64,000 bases of DNA from CAVUBL01 sp963837945 (GCA_963837945.1 CAWIQD010000005.1:1-64000), one strand, 5' to 3'; counted from the first letter of the stretch, positions 1-12,376 are shown. Made by a program: numbers and translations. Notes: a model not told the origin generated them from the sequence alone.

Positions 1-3349
<3,349 letters not shown>

Positions 3350-3534
3350 ACGGGTCGTCCGGATCCTCTCGTGAGCGGCGCCCCGGGCCGCGCGGATCGC
3401 GGCCGGGGTCCACGATTCTATGGGGCCGCCTCGTCCGGACCGCGGGTGCCACCAATTCGGAGCAGGAACCGTGCCGGGCGGGTCGGCGAACCGGGGCTTC
3501 CTCCGTGGCGTCCGCGGTGCGGTAGGCTCTCTCG

Positions 3535-4344
3535 ATGGCGTTCCTGCAAGCTCTGGAGGGCGCCGGCGGGGCGCCGGCGAGGGTGCGGGTCCCGATCGGG
3601 GGGCGGAATCTCTGGGTGCGGGCCGACCCCGTGGCCCGGCGCTGGGACGTCGAGGTGGCGCGGGCGGTGCTCGAGGGCGACGAGTACGGCCTCGAGCCGC
3701 TCGCGGCGAGCGGCCGAGCGGTGCGGACGATCCTCGACGTCGGCGCCCACCTCGGCGCCTTCACCCTCGCGGCCAAGCGCCTCTGGCCGGCGGCGCGGAT
3801 CGTCGCCGCCGAGCCGGACCCCGACAGCGCGGCCCTCTTCCGCGCCAACGCGGCGGACCTCGACGGGGTGGAGCTCGAGGAGGCGGCGGTGATGGGGGAC
3901 GCCCGGCGCTTCGTCCATCTGCGCCAGGGCGGGCGCGCGAACGCCGACCGCAACGCCGCCGCGAGCCGGGTCGCCGAGGTCCTGACCACCCTCCATCCCG
4001 AGGCCGCGCCGCCCACCTTGCGCGTGCGCGCCGTCGACGCCGTCGAGCTGGTCGGCCGCTTTCCCGAGTCCCGCGTCGACCTCCTCAAGCTCGACTGCGA
4101 GGCGGCGGAAGGGGAGATCCTGGCTCGCCTCGCCGCGGCCGGCCTGATGGCGCGCATCGGCATGATCCGGGGAGAGTGGCACTTCCCGGGCAACCCGCCC
4201 CGGATCGAGCGCGCCCTCCGCGCGACCCACCGCACTCGCCTCTACCCCGGAAACGGCCAGTGCGGCGCCTTCGCGGCCGAGCCGCTCGCTGACTGGCCGG
4301 CGGTGGAAGGAGCCTCCACTACCGGCGTCCGGAAACGTGGCTGA
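3535..4344 (+). CDS. FkbM-family SAM-dependent methyltransferase
   Basis: A 269-residue class I methyltransferase. The SAM-binding loop is ILDVGAHLGAFTL (about residues 67-79), followed by the acidic strand end IVAAEPD. The FkbM signature region LLKLDCEAAEGEIL lies near residues 183-196; relatives usually have LKIDVEGAE there. FkbM enzymes O-methylate sugars or small natural products; the substrate here is unknown. It is transcribed divergently from the treS fusion with about 185 bp between them. The ATG at 3535 was chosen because homology starts soon after; I see no strong ribosome binding site. It may belong functionally with the glycan-type cluster at 10-20 kb, with the atypical 4.5-10 kb stretch inserted between them; that link is inference. 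Confidence 0.8.
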   Translation: MAFLQALEGAGGAPARVRVPIGGRNLWVRADPVARRWDVEVARAVLEGDEYGLEPLAASGRAVRTILDVGAHLGAFTLAAKRLWPAARIVAAEPDPDSAALFRANAADLDGVELEEAAVMGDARRFVHLRQGGRANADRNAAASRVAEVLTTLHPEAAPPTLRVRAVDAVELVGRFPESRVDLLKLDCEAAEGEILARLAAAGLMARIGMIRGEWHFPGNPPRIERALRATHRTRLYPGNGQCGAFAAEPLADWPAVEGASTTGVRKRG

Positions 4345-4539
4345 AACCTCTCGCCGGCAGCTTCCACACCGGCGGGGAGCCGTACGTGGGCTTCGCCCGG
4401 TGGCTGGGTGCGAGCAGCGCGCGCCAGGGTCTCGAGTGGCGGATGAGTAGAATTGCGTCCGTCTAGTCGTCTGATTGGGGCGACTCTTGGATAAAGAGGC
4501 CGAGTTTTGGTCGAGAGATCTGCATCCGGGAGGAGCTTC
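4345..4539 (+). other. Gene-free stretch with a short coding-like remnant
   Basis: No complete gene is visible. One plus-strand frame, overlapping the end of the FkbM gene and closing with TAG at 4464-4466, reads like real protein (PETWLKPLAG then SFHTGGEPYVGFARWLGAS). It has no start of its own that I trust. It could be the tail of a gene interrupted by whatever brought in the next gene, or it could be chance. Nothing else recognisable lies between here and 4539. Confidence 0.25.
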
Positions 4540-6153
4540 TCAGGCGGCCTTCTGGTGTGGCGGGAAGGCGTGTTGAATGAGGGAATCGAGCTGGTGGTCG
4601 ACGCGGTGGAGAGCTTCAGCGAGGCGAGGGTGAGGCTCGGCGACGCCGGGCCCTTCAATGGCGGTCAGTGCAGGCCGCAGCACGCGGGCATCGAGCCGGG
4701 CGTAGAAGCGAGCGAGCTTCCAGCCGTAGGGCGTGACGAGGTAGCGATAGGTCCCGGGAGCGCGATAGATCAGGCCCTTGCGTACCAGGCGCCGGAGGTC
4801 GTAGCTGGCCTGGGCGCTGGTGTAGGCAGGCTCGGTCGGTCCCAGGAGTTGGCAGACGTTGCGCCGCAGGTCCTGGTTCCGGAAGCCGTGGATCAGGTGG
4901 AGAAACAGGCTGAGGCTGAGCATCAGGGCCATGACGCGGGGATCGCCGAAGCGAAGACCGGGGGCTTTGTGACCGTCGTCGGTGACGGTGGGCTGCACCA
5001 CGCGTTGGATGCTGCCGGCGGACAGCCCGCAGTTCTGGCTGACCCGCTCGACCTCCAGAAGCCGCCGGTTGATGTGGCGTCCGATCTGTTGCAAGTAGCC
5101 GAAGTTCGCCAGGCCCTTGTTGACATCGAAGTCCTTGGGGTTGCGGAAGGTCCCCTCGGTGCGCAGCGCTCGTCCCTCCTTGAAGTACTGCTTGAGATCG
5201 AAGCTCTTGTACTCGATGTGGAGGCTCGGCGAGACACCCTGCTCGACGACCCGGGTGCGGAAGGTGCCTGGCGTCCGGCGGGTGACGCGCCGGTCGAAGA
5301 CGAGCTGCACCCGGTCCGGCCGGCCGAGGTCGAGGTTCTCGCGCAGCACCTGCTCGAAGAACTCCCGGCCGCGGGCCGGCCGATCGAAGACCTGAGTGAG
5401 GCTGACCTCCATCTGCCAGATCGAGAGCTTCCAGTCGTACCCGGCCGCGCGGTCCTCCGGCGACAGGGGCATCGGCAGCCGTTCGAGCCAGCGAGCCAGG
5501 AAGGCTTCGATCGCCGCCGGGCCGAGCTCGTCGCAGATCGTTTGCAGCGCCTCGGGGTCCGCGCACGAGAGAAACCCGTTGTCGAGCGCTTCGTAGGCGA
5601 TGCCGCGCCGCTCGAGCTGGCGCTTGGCCCACTCGTGCCCGTTCAAGCACAGCTTCAGCGACCACGGGGCGTAGCTGCACACCTTGAGGAACGCCGGCCC
5701 GAACTCCTCGTCGTCGACGTAGAAGTAGTAGTGGTTGACGTAGACGTCCTTGTCCCGCGTCCAGTCGAACCACCCCGCCCCCTTCTCTGGCCTCGGCTTG
5801 CCCTGAAACGCCTTGGTCTTCTCCTGCGCCACCCCGATGAAAACCACCCCGTCGCGCACCCCCCGCTCCCGGCGCAGCCGGTTCGCCAGCTCGTCCTTGC
5901 GCTGCTTGGAACGAAACTCAACCCAGGGGATCTCGTGACTCTCCGCAAACCCCTTCACTGCCTCGCGAAAGCGCGTCGTGATCTGACCCAACACCGCCGG
6001 CGACGGGATTGGCTTGCCCAGGTGCTCGCGCAGGAAGCCCGTCATCCCGGGACCCGTCGCCAACGCCGGCACGTACCCGTTCAGGTACAGCCGGTCCACG
6101 CATTCCACCTCCAGCGTCACATGCCCTTCGAGAAGCTCCGCCACGGTCGTCAT
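4540..6153 (-). CDS. Uncharacterised 537-residue protein with C-terminal winged-helix region
   Basis: I do not recognise a characterised family. The ATG at 6153 opens a 537-residue protein with no signal peptide. The N-terminus (TVAELLEGHVTLEVECVDRL, then NGYVPAL) matches a pattern I recall from hypothetical proteins that occur in several copies in some genomes; this is memory, not a search. The middle contains VNHYYFYVDDEEFGPAFLKV and is rich in aromatic residues. Residues about 425-490 (YDLRRLVRKGLIYRAPGTYR and following) look like a winged helix, suggesting nucleic-acid binding. No transposase DDE or serine/tyrosine recombinase motif is visible, and I found no terminal inverted repeats. 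It sits alone at the border of an atypical region. It could be a mobile or selfish gene; function unknown. Confidence 0.7.
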   Translation of the reverse strand: MTTVAELLEGHVTLEVECVDRLYLNGYVPALATGPGMTGFLREHLGKPIPSPAVLGQITTRFREAVKGFAESHEIPWVEFRSKQRKDELANRLRRERGVRDGVVFIGVAQEKTKAFQGKPRPEKGAGWFDWTRDKDVYVNHYYFYVDDEEFGPAFLKVCSYAPWSLKLCLNGHEWAKRQLERRGIAYEALDNGFLSCADPEALQTICDELGPAAIEAFLARWLERLPMPLSPEDRAAGYDWKLSIWQMEVSLTQVFDRPARGREFFEQVLRENLDLGRPDRVQLVFDRRVTRRTPGTFRTRVVEQGVSPSLHIEYKSFDLKQYFKEGRALRTEGTFRNPKDFDVNKGLANFGYLQQIGRHINRRLLEVERVSQNCGLSAGSIQRVVQPTVTDDGHKAPGLRFGDPRVMALMLSLSLFLHLIHGFRNQDLRRNVCQLLGPTEPAYTSAQASYDLRRLVRKGLIYRAPGTYRYLVTPYGWKLARFYARLDARVLRPALTAIEGPGVAEPHPRLAEALHRVDHQLDSLIQHAFPPHQKAA

Positions 6154-6312
6154 CGGAGCATCCTATGCCCACACCGGTTCAACCGCCCACGGTCTACTCG
6201 TCGGTTTGAGGCGGAGCTTCGCTAGATCGATATAGCATGGCAACGAGTCACCATGTGAGCGCGCTCGTCGACCGATTACGAAAGACTCGTCCGAGATGAG
6301 GAGACGCGACTT

Positions 6313-7188
6313 ATGTTGGACCTTCTAGATCATGCCTCGGGCTTGCTGATCGCCATCGTCGGTGGGATTTTCACGTACTTCTACAACCGCCGCCAGCAGG
6401 ATCTGGTCGCGCAGAGGGATCGCGAGAGCGAGCGGCTACAGCTCCTGGAAGCGACAGAGAAGATGATCCCGCACCTCCAGGGAGCGACGAAAGAGGTTGC
6501 CTTGGTGGCTCTCTCGAACTTGGCCGGCTCGACCAAGCTCATCCTCTCTCTTGCCGAGCTGTATCCAGGTCGCGCTGCAACAGTGGCCTGCCTGGAGATC
6601 CTTCAAGAGCTGAGAAGCGAACACACGAGTGAGCCCAGCGCTTTCGATCTAATCAAGCGTCCGCTCTTCTATTCGTTGTATTCAGCGGCAGCCCAAGTAG
6701 AGGCTCTCGGCGTCATTGAGCTTCTAACCGAGCGCCTCGAGAGAGAGGAACTGTTGCATATTTTGACTAGAACGGATTTTCAGGGAAGAACGGTGGTGAT
6801 GAATGCGGCAAAATATAACCGGGGTCATAACATCTCGGACTTCGTGCAGCTCGGCGCTCCGCTCACAGCAACCGACATCGTTAACGAGACGGCTCTCCAC
6901 CATGCTGTGAGATATGGGAACAGAAGCGCAATCAAGGTCCTGCTCAACCTCGCTCAGCAGTTGCCCGCGGAGGAGCGGACCGAGTTCTTAAACAAGAAGG
7001 CGCGACGGAGCTGGACCGCACTAGATCTGGCCATCTCCAACCTCCGAAAGCCGCCGGATCCAACACGACTGGAACACTACAGAGCGACTGTACGTCGTTT
7101 GGAGCTTGCGGGCGTTGAGAGCGGAGCCTGGTGGGGGAAAACTGAACCGGTTGAGCGAGAGGCCTCGACGCAGAGTCGCAATCCGTGA
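6313..7188 (+). CDS. Membrane-anchored ankyrin-repeat-like protein
   Basis: A 291-residue protein of unknown function. One hydrophobic segment lies near the N-terminus (about residues 9-23, SGLLIAIVGGIFTYF), followed by a charged coiled-coil-like stretch (RRQQDLVAQRDRESERLQLL). The C-terminal third has ankyrin-like turns: GRTVVMNAAKY, then TALHHAVRYGNRSAIKVLL, then WTALDLAISNL. The topology suggests a single-pass anchor holding a cytoplasmic interaction domain. A GAGGAG ribosome binding site stands about 8 bases before the ATG at 6313. Base composition is clearly less GC-rich than the flanking genes, as it is in the two genes that follow on the other strand, so all three may have arrived together. 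Confidence 0.65.
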   Translation: MLDLLDHASGLLIAIVGGIFTYFYNRRQQDLVAQRDRESERLQLLEATEKMIPHLQGATKEVALVALSNLAGSTKLILSLAELYPGRAATVACLEILQELRSEHTSEPSAFDLIKRPLFYSLYSAAAQVEALGVIELLTERLEREELLHILTRTDFQGRTVVMNAAKYNRGHNISDFVQLGAPLTATDIVNETALHHAVRYGNRSAIKVLLNLAQQLPAEERTEFLNKKARRSWTALDLAISNLRKPPDPTRLEHYRATVRRLELAGVESGAWWGKTEPVEREASTQSRNP

Positions 7189-7205
7189 GGTGGCCTGCCC
7201 CGAGG

Positions 7206-8078
7206 CTACTGCTTTGACATCATTACCGCAGCTCGTTCAGCAATGGCCTCTGCCAAGTCACCCTTCACATTACTCAGTGCGACAAAGCTCGTGTCAGGGC
7301 GAGCCGGGTGGCTGTGAGGCTCGAACACATGCACGACTACTTCGTTGCCTTGCCTGTCAAACTCGCCAGAAACTACGTACCGAAAGGCTTCGGTCAGAGG
7401 ATGTTTGTTAAGTTTGTCATGACATACGATAAAGATCTCCTGTGGTTCCTCGAGTCCTCTGACGGCGAAGTGCATCATTCGAGGGTCCTTACGCAAGCGG
7501 GTCGCGTAATCCCTCGTTAGTCTTGCATTTTCTTGAGGCCAGCTTGGCGTGCCTTGCTCTTCAGTTGAGTCAGGCATGATGCACGACGCGAGAACAAGTG
7601 GTTGGCCATTGCTCGATCTCAAGAGATCGAAGGTTGGAAGAAACCAGGAACGGACATCGTGCGCGAAATGCTCTCTGTAAGAGTGGTCACTCAGATCAAG
7701 GTCGATTGGGTATCTAAAAAGGATAGATGTCCCGTCCGAAATTTCACTTACAACGAGTTGTACAGACGCATCGTTGCCAACCGCGTCCAGTTCCGCTCGT
7801 AGCCAATAGCGATACAAATTCTGTGCAGAGAGCTGTCCGGTTGTGGGAGTTATCCAAACGATCTCCGCTCTCTGGTCCAAGAGGTCCTCCAGGCGCTTGC
7901 CGATGGAGTGCAGCTTGGCGCCCACGTCGCCGGAATCGGGATTGAATTCCATGGTTGCCACGACGACACGCTTGACTGAGTCGGCCTCGGCTGCGAGCAA
8001 GGGATGCAATTCCAGAAAAAGAAGAACTCCGAGAAAAACCGCGATAAACGTCTGCTTGCCGCGCACGTGATGGTTCAT
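7206..8078 (-). CDS. Exported protein of unknown function
   Basis: About 290 residues; no family recognised. I prefer the start at 8078 (MNHHVRGKQTF) over the ATG at 8105. At 8078 the ATG overlaps the upstream gene's TGA as ATGA and opens directly onto a signal peptide (FIAVFLGVLLFLELHPLLAA, cleavage probably after LAA-EA, about residue 30). The mature part starts KRVVVATMEF and alternates short strands with charged loops. It contains VQLVVSEISDGTSILFRYP and ends in AERAAVMMSKQ. No catalytic motif is visible. It is translationally coupled to the coiled-coil membrane protein at 8075-8836, so the two probably work together at or outside the inner membrane. Composition is lower in GC than the window average. 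Confidence 0.6.
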   Translation of the reverse strand: MNHHVRGKQTFIAVFLGVLLFLELHPLLAAEADSVKRVVVATMEFNPDSGDVGAKLHSIGKRLEDLLDQRAEIVWITPTTGQLSAQNLYRYWLRAELDAVGNDASVQLVVSEISDGTSILFRYPIDLDLSDHSYREHFAHDVRSWFLPTFDLLRSSNGQPLVLASCIMPDSTEEQGTPSWPQENARLTRDYATRLRKDPRMMHFAVRGLEEPQEIFIVCHDKLNKHPLTEAFRYVVSGEFDRQGNEVVVHVFEPHSHPARPDTSFVALSNVKGDLAEAIAERAAVMMSKQ

Positions 8079-8836
8079 AGAGACAACCAGTTGATATCCT
8101 TGCATGGTTCTCCTTTCAACTCGTGAAGCACATCATCGATCTGCATAGTTAGGTTCTGTCTTGTAAGAGGCTCGAGCATCGACTTCGCTGCAACTTTGCT
8201 CTGAAGGTCCGTAAGGAAGCTAATGGCTTCGCAACGCTCTTTGTGGTCAGTTACTGTTTTCATTACCCCGCCGATCACCATCACGTAATTGGAGACAGGC
8301 CTCGCCGCTTCCCCTGCGCTTGGGGCGTCGGCGGCCAGTTCCAGTTGCCCGACTCCACGCCTGGCGTAGGTTAGGAGCGGGGTGACCAGTTTCTCTGGTG
8401 CTTCCTGCAGGTGCTCCTTTGTGGCGACCAACTCAAGAGCGCTTTGGAGGAAGGACAGCAACTTTGGCGACGTGACGGTTCCAATGCGGGCCGCCAAGAG
8501 AGGTACGCTGTGTTCCTCATAGAACGACAGGAGGAGGGCCGCGCTCTCGAACTTAGAGTCGTCCGCTGAGTAGAGATCCTTCCCTAACTGCACGATCGAG
8601 GAATCGACCTGGAACTCGAGCTCTTGTCTCTGCTGGTCGAGGAATTGGCTTATTCCATTCCAGAGGCCCCATCCACCCGCGGTGAGGGCGACCAGTGCGG
8701 TGAGAACAGCGATCCAGGACTTGAACTTCGTGGCGAGAGCCGCCTCGGCCTTCTCTCGAGAGTGGATTGCTTGAACCTCGGCCTGAAGTTTCTCGAGTTG
8801 GGCTTGTAGGACTCGCTCGTCCAGGGAGCTGGGCAT
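8075..8836 (-). CDS. Coiled-coil single-pass membrane protein of unknown function
   Basis: A 253-residue protein, first gene of a two-gene minus-strand unit. Residues about 5-35 form a strongly heptad-like helix (ERVLQAQLEKLQAEVQAIHS). A membrane segment follows at about 40-60 (SWIAVLTALVALTAGGWGLW) and then an all-helical C-terminal domain. The stop TGA at 8075-8077 overlaps the ATG of the exported partner. No enzymatic motif is visible. The ankyrin-like membrane protein on the opposite strand also has one membrane segment near its N-terminus, so the three could form a small membrane-associated accessory module. That grouping is inference from position and shared composition. Confidence 0.6.
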   Translation of the reverse strand: MPSSLDERVLQAQLEKLQAEVQAIHSREKAEAALATKFKSWIAVLTALVALTAGGWGLWNGISQFLDQQRQELEFQVDSSIVQLGKDLYSADDSKFESAALLLSFYEEHSVPLLAARIGTVTSPKLLSFLQSALELVATKEHLQEAPEKLVTPLLTYARRGVGQLELAADAPSAGEAARPVSNYVMVIGGVMKTVTDHKERCEAISFLTDLQSKVAAKSMLEPLTRQNLTMQIDDVLHELKGEPCKDINWLSL

Positions 8837-8985
8837 TCGCAGTGGCCTCCAGTGTGACGCTCGTCAGACGCCACCGGCTGCTAGAACCTCGTAACTCAGC
8901 CAAGGCAAGGAGCTGTGCCCAGTGCCTCCACACCACCGCACGGAGAAGAGGAGGCGCTGGTTGATCTAGGACTTCGATGATGAAC
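8837..8985. other. Short gene-free stretch
   Basis: Between the start of the coiled-coil gene and the probable stop of the broken glycosyltransferase. I see no gene, RNA or clear promoter here. Composition is intermediate between the low-GC module and the GC-rich surroundings. Confidence 0.4.
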
Positions 8986-10149
8986 TTAGCACACTTGCGC
9001 GAGTTGGTAAAAACGGGCCCAGAGTCGGAGAGGGCGCGGCTCTTCTTGGGTGAGGCGCTTTAGGGGGGAGGGAGTCTGGTGGCTTTTGCCCTCCCGAGGG
9101 AAGCACCGTCGAGTGCAGTCGGCGGCGCGACCGAGGCGAGCCCGGAGGGTAGTGGCGGCGATGAGGTGGACAGCACATTCGCTGGGGTCCGGGGCGCCGG
9201 CTAGTGGCGCCAGGTGGCAGTTTGGGCCGTTTTCGATCAGCTCGAGGATGGCGTCGGTGGCGTGGCGGTGGCGAGACCGGTGCGGGCGTGGAGTATGGCC
9301 TCAAGGGTGACCTGGCCGAGGAGTTCGTTGCGGCTCGCCATCATGAGAACGTCGGCCCCGGCGTGGTGGGCGTCCAGGCCCTCCCGCAGCGCGCGTAGCC
9401 GGGAGGAGCCTCTCGACCATGGCCCGCTGCCGCGGGTGGTCTTGGACCTCCACCGGGTCGAACCGGTCGCCAGGGTCCCGTTCAAGTACCTTGGTACTGC
9501 CGCCAGCACCAGGTGGCTTCCCTTCTGGCGCGAGACGCGGTCCAAGTTGGTGAGCGTGGCCCGTCGCGGGCTCGGACTTATAGGCGGCGGCCGAGGCCGC
9601 CGGACCGTCCGCGACGCTGTGGGGCAGCACCCCGATCCTCGAACCCGCCCAGGGCCGGTGGCGGAGCAGTCTCTGCGCCAGCGCGGGACGGCACGATGAC
9701 CAGGCCGGCCAGCGCCACCATCTCCTACTGATCGCGGCAGTCGCCGGGTCTCCTGGGCTGGCTGATCTCGTCCATGTGGACCTCGAGGGGGAAAGGACGA
9801 CAGGAGCTCGGGCCGGTCGCCGGCGCCCCGTGATCCCGGCTCGAGGGTGCCGCGTCTCGCCAGGCCGAGAGAGAACGCCAATGTCGTAGTGGTCGCAGAG
9901 ATGGAGCAACTCCGGGCGCCCGCCTACAGCGGCGAGGGTCTCAGCCGCGCGGCGAGCTTCCTTTCTTGGACTGCGGAGCACCCCGAGTGCCTGCTCGCCG
10001 GGCCTCCGAGGGGGCTCGACCGCCTCCTGTGAGACCATCGCCACATCCGCGCCCAGCTCGACCAGGCCGGCCGCGAGGTCACCCACCGCGACGACGCCAC
10101 AGTCAAAGGCCGCCGGCGGATGGCCACGGCTCAGGTGGAGGCTGCGCAC
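8986..10149 (-). pseudogene. Glycosyltransferase (GT4-like), broken by several frameshifts
   Basis: A GT4-type glycosyltransferase can be read only by changing frame. The N-terminal part from a GTG at 10149 (MRSLHLSRGHPPAA, then DLAAGLVELGADVAMVSQE) is in one frame. Fragments LAQRLLRHRPWAGSRIGVLP, then LDRVSRQKGSHLVLAAVPRY, then ADVLMMASRNELLGQVTLEA follow across frame changes. The C-terminal helix region (NGPNCHLAPLAGAPDPSECA) is in yet another frame and reaches a TAA at 8986-8988. The order matches a GT4 enzyme: acceptor domain, linker, donor-binding motif with E(x)7E-like spacing, C-terminal helix. At least three frame changes argue for real decay, or for a poorly sequenced stretch. It borders the glycan-type cluster that starts at 10281. 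Confidence 0.6.
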
Positions 10150-10280
10150 GGGTGCGTCGGTCGAAAGCGGCCCGGGTCTCGAGGGGCTCGGGTCCCCAGT
10201 ACAGCCGTGTGCCTGATAAACTGGTGAGAAACAAGCCTGACCGGCGGAGCGTGGTAGCGCGGGTCCTGGACGTCGAGGTC

Positions 10281-11285
10281 ATGCCGAGATACTTCCAGAT
10301 CCTCTTGAGCACCAGTCTGCGCAGCGGCCGGCGGGCGGGCGGCCACGGCGAGGAGGTGAGCGGCTCGCTGGTCGCGGGCGAGGTGGACCTCGAGGCGGGC
10401 ACGCTGCGGGTCGAGCGCCAGGTCGACCTGCCGGAGTCGCCGCACCTTCCCGGCCGCCGGTCGGTGCGCGGGATCGCGCCGTTCGCGGACGGCGTCGCCG
10501 CCACCAACACCAGCCAGCTCTTCCTGCTCGACCGCGAGCTCACCCGGATCCTCGATTGCCACTCCGAGCGGCGCTTCGGCGACATCCACTCGCTCGCCGC
10601 GCGCGACGGCGAGCTCTTCGTGACCGCCACCGCGGCGGACTGCATCGTCGGCTTCGACCGGGGCCTCACCCGGACCTTCGAGTGGTGGGCGGGGTCCGAG
10701 CCGGTCCTCGAGCCCTACCTTCGCGACTGGCAGCGCGGGCGGATCGCCGCCGACCACGACTTCCGGCACGACGCCAACCCCGGCTCGCGCTTCCACATGA
10801 ACCACGTCTGCTTCAACGAGACCGGCGAGATGCTGGTCAACCTTCCGGGGATGGCCTACCGCGAGGGCAAGAGCCGGGTGTTCAACGTCACCCGCGGCGA
10901 GTTCCTGTTCGGCGGCCGGCCGATCCCGGGCGCGATCCGCGGGCGGATCCACGACGGCATCGCCCTGGGCGCCGGCTTCTACCTCTGCCGCACCGCCACC
11001 GGCGACTTCGTCAAGCTCGACCAGGCGACCGGCGAGGTGGTGGCGGCGGTCGATTGCTCGGTGCCGCTGCCCGAGACCACCGGCGATCCGCTCGCCCTCG
11101 AGCACGGCTGGCTGCGCGGCGCGGCGCACCTCTTCGACGAGGTCTTCCTGGTCGGCCAGGCCCGGATGAACGTGTTCGCCGTCGACATGGCGTCGGGCAC
11201 CCGGAGCGGGCCGCTGCGGGTCCACGGCGCGCGCGGCGACCTGGGCGATCCGGGCCTCGCGATCTACGCCATCCACCGGCTGTGA
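10281..11285 (+). CDS. Beta-propeller-like protein, paralogue 1
   Basis: A 334-residue protein with no signal peptide; start ATG gives MPRYFQILLSTSLRSGRRAG. Repeating blade-like units and the motifs FGDIHSLAARDGELFVTATA, HMNHVCFNETGEMLVNLP, GRIHDGIALG, EHGWLRGAAHLFDEVFLVGQ and ASGTRSGPL suggest a beta-propeller. It may fall with uncharacterised DUF4915/TIGR03032-type proteins (from memory, unverified). No catalytic function can be assigned. The gene directly downstream (8-bp gap) is a clear tandem duplicate sharing almost all of these motifs, and a more distant third copy lies at 14163. Together with neighbouring glycosyltransferases this suggests a role in a surface glycan or secondary-metabolite pathway; that is inference. 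Confidence 0.7.
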   Translation: MPRYFQILLSTSLRSGRRAGGHGEEVSGSLVAGEVDLEAGTLRVERQVDLPESPHLPGRRSVRGIAPFADGVAATNTSQLFLLDRELTRILDCHSERRFGDIHSLAARDGELFVTATAADCIVGFDRGLTRTFEWWAGSEPVLEPYLRDWQRGRIAADHDFRHDANPGSRFHMNHVCFNETGEMLVNLPGMAYREGKSRVFNVTRGEFLFGGRPIPGAIRGRIHDGIALGAGFYLCRTATGDFVKLDQATGEVVAAVDCSVPLPETTGDPLALEHGWLRGAAHLFDEVFLVGQARMNVFAVDMASGTRSGPLRVHGARGDLGDPGLAIYAIHRL

Positions 11286-11293
11286 GCTGCGCC

Positions 11294-12376
11294 ATGGCCG
11301 AGACCTACCGCATCCTGCTCACGACCTCGCTGCGGAGCGGTCGCCGGGACGGCGGTGCCGGCGAGGAGGTGAGCGGCTCGCTGATCCTGGGCGAGCTCTC
11401 GGTCGAGCGGCGGACCTTCCGGGCCCTGCGCCAGATCGAGCTGCCGGGCTCGCCCCACCGGCCGGGGCGGAGCTCGGCGCGCGGCGTCGCCCCGTTCGCC
11501 GGCGGCCTCGCGGTCGCCAACAGCACCCAGGTCTTCCTCTTCGACCGCGACCTCGACCGCATCGAGCGGGTCGTCTCCGAGCCCCGCTTCGGCGACCTCC
11601 ACTCGCTGGCGGCGCGCGACGGCGTCCTCTACGTGACCGCGACCGCCTCGGACAGCGTCCTCGGGTTCGACGAGCGGTGGCGCCCGGTCTTCGACTGGTG
11701 GGCGGGCTTCGAGCCCGAGCTGCGGGACGCGATGGAGCGGCCGACGCCGCCCGCGCTGCTCGCGCGCCACGACTTCCGCGGCAAGGGGCCCCACGGCAAC
11801 CAGCTCCACGTCAACCACGTCTTCTTCGATCCCGCAGGCGACCTGATCGTCAACCTGCCCTACCTGGAGGTGGCGCCCGGCCGCTCGAAGCTCTGGAACG
11901 TCACGCGCCGCCGGTTCCACCTCGCGGCGAGCTCCGAGGTCGAGCCGATCGAGGGCCGGATCCACGACGGCTGCTTTTACGACGGCCACTATTACTTCGC
12001 CTGGACCGAGCACGGGACCTTCGCGAAGCTGGAGCCGGCGAGCGGCCGGATCGTCTGCCGGGTCGACTGCAGCGTGCCGCTGGGCGAGACGACCGGCAGC
12101 CCGCTCGCCAGGCGGCACGGCTGGCTCCGCGGCTCGGTGCGGCTAGAGGGCGAGCTCTTCCTGGTCGGCCAGTCGCGGCTCAACCTCTTCCTGGTCGACA
12201 TGGCGCGCGGCACCCGGAGCGGTCCGCTCGAGCTGGTCGGGGTCGAGGGCGAGCTCTCCCACCCGGGCCTCGCGACCTACTGCATCCACCTGCTGGCGCA
12301 GGACGGCGGCGAGGCTCAGTCGGAGTTGGCGACCAGGCCGCAGCCGCCGGGCTCGAGACCGGCGGCGAGGAGGTGA
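11294..12376 (+). CDS. Beta-propeller-like protein, paralogue 2
   Basis: A 360-residue tandem duplicate of the preceding gene. Matching segments include LLTTSLRSGRRDGG, FGDLHSLAARDGVLYVTATA, LHVNHVFFDPAGDLIVNLP, GRIHDGCFYDGHYYF, RHGWLRGSVRLEGELFLVGQ and ARGTRSGPLELV. It starts 8 bp after its twin and is probably co-transcribed. The C-terminal tail (about residues 340-360, rich in P and R) has no counterpart in the twin. It overlaps the convergent histidine phosphatase gene by 61 bp, so part of the tail may be an extension into the neighbour rather than functional sequence. Function unknown beyond the propeller-like fold. Confidence 0.7.
   Translation: MAETYRILLTTSLRSGRRDGGAGEEVSGSLILGELSVERRTFRALRQIELPGSPHRPGRSSARGVAPFAGGLAVANSTQVFLFDRDLDRIERVVSEPRFGDLHSLAARDGVLYVTATASDSVLGFDERWRPVFDWWAGFEPELRDAMERPTPPALLARHDFRGKGPHGNQLHVNHVFFDPAGDLIVNLPYLEVAPGRSKLWNVTRRRFHLAASSEVEPIEGRIHDGCFYDGHYYFAWTEHGTFAKLEPASGRIVCRVDCSVPLGETTGSPLARRHGWLRGSVRLEGELFLVGQSRLNLFLVDMARGTRSGPLELVGVEGELSHPGLATYCIHLLAQDGGEAQSELATRPQPPGSRPAARR

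Noticed and set aside
3350..3534. A gene or promoter between treS and the FkbM gene
   Set aside because: Only short shadow frames are open, and no convincing -10/-35 pair or ribosome binding site stands out.
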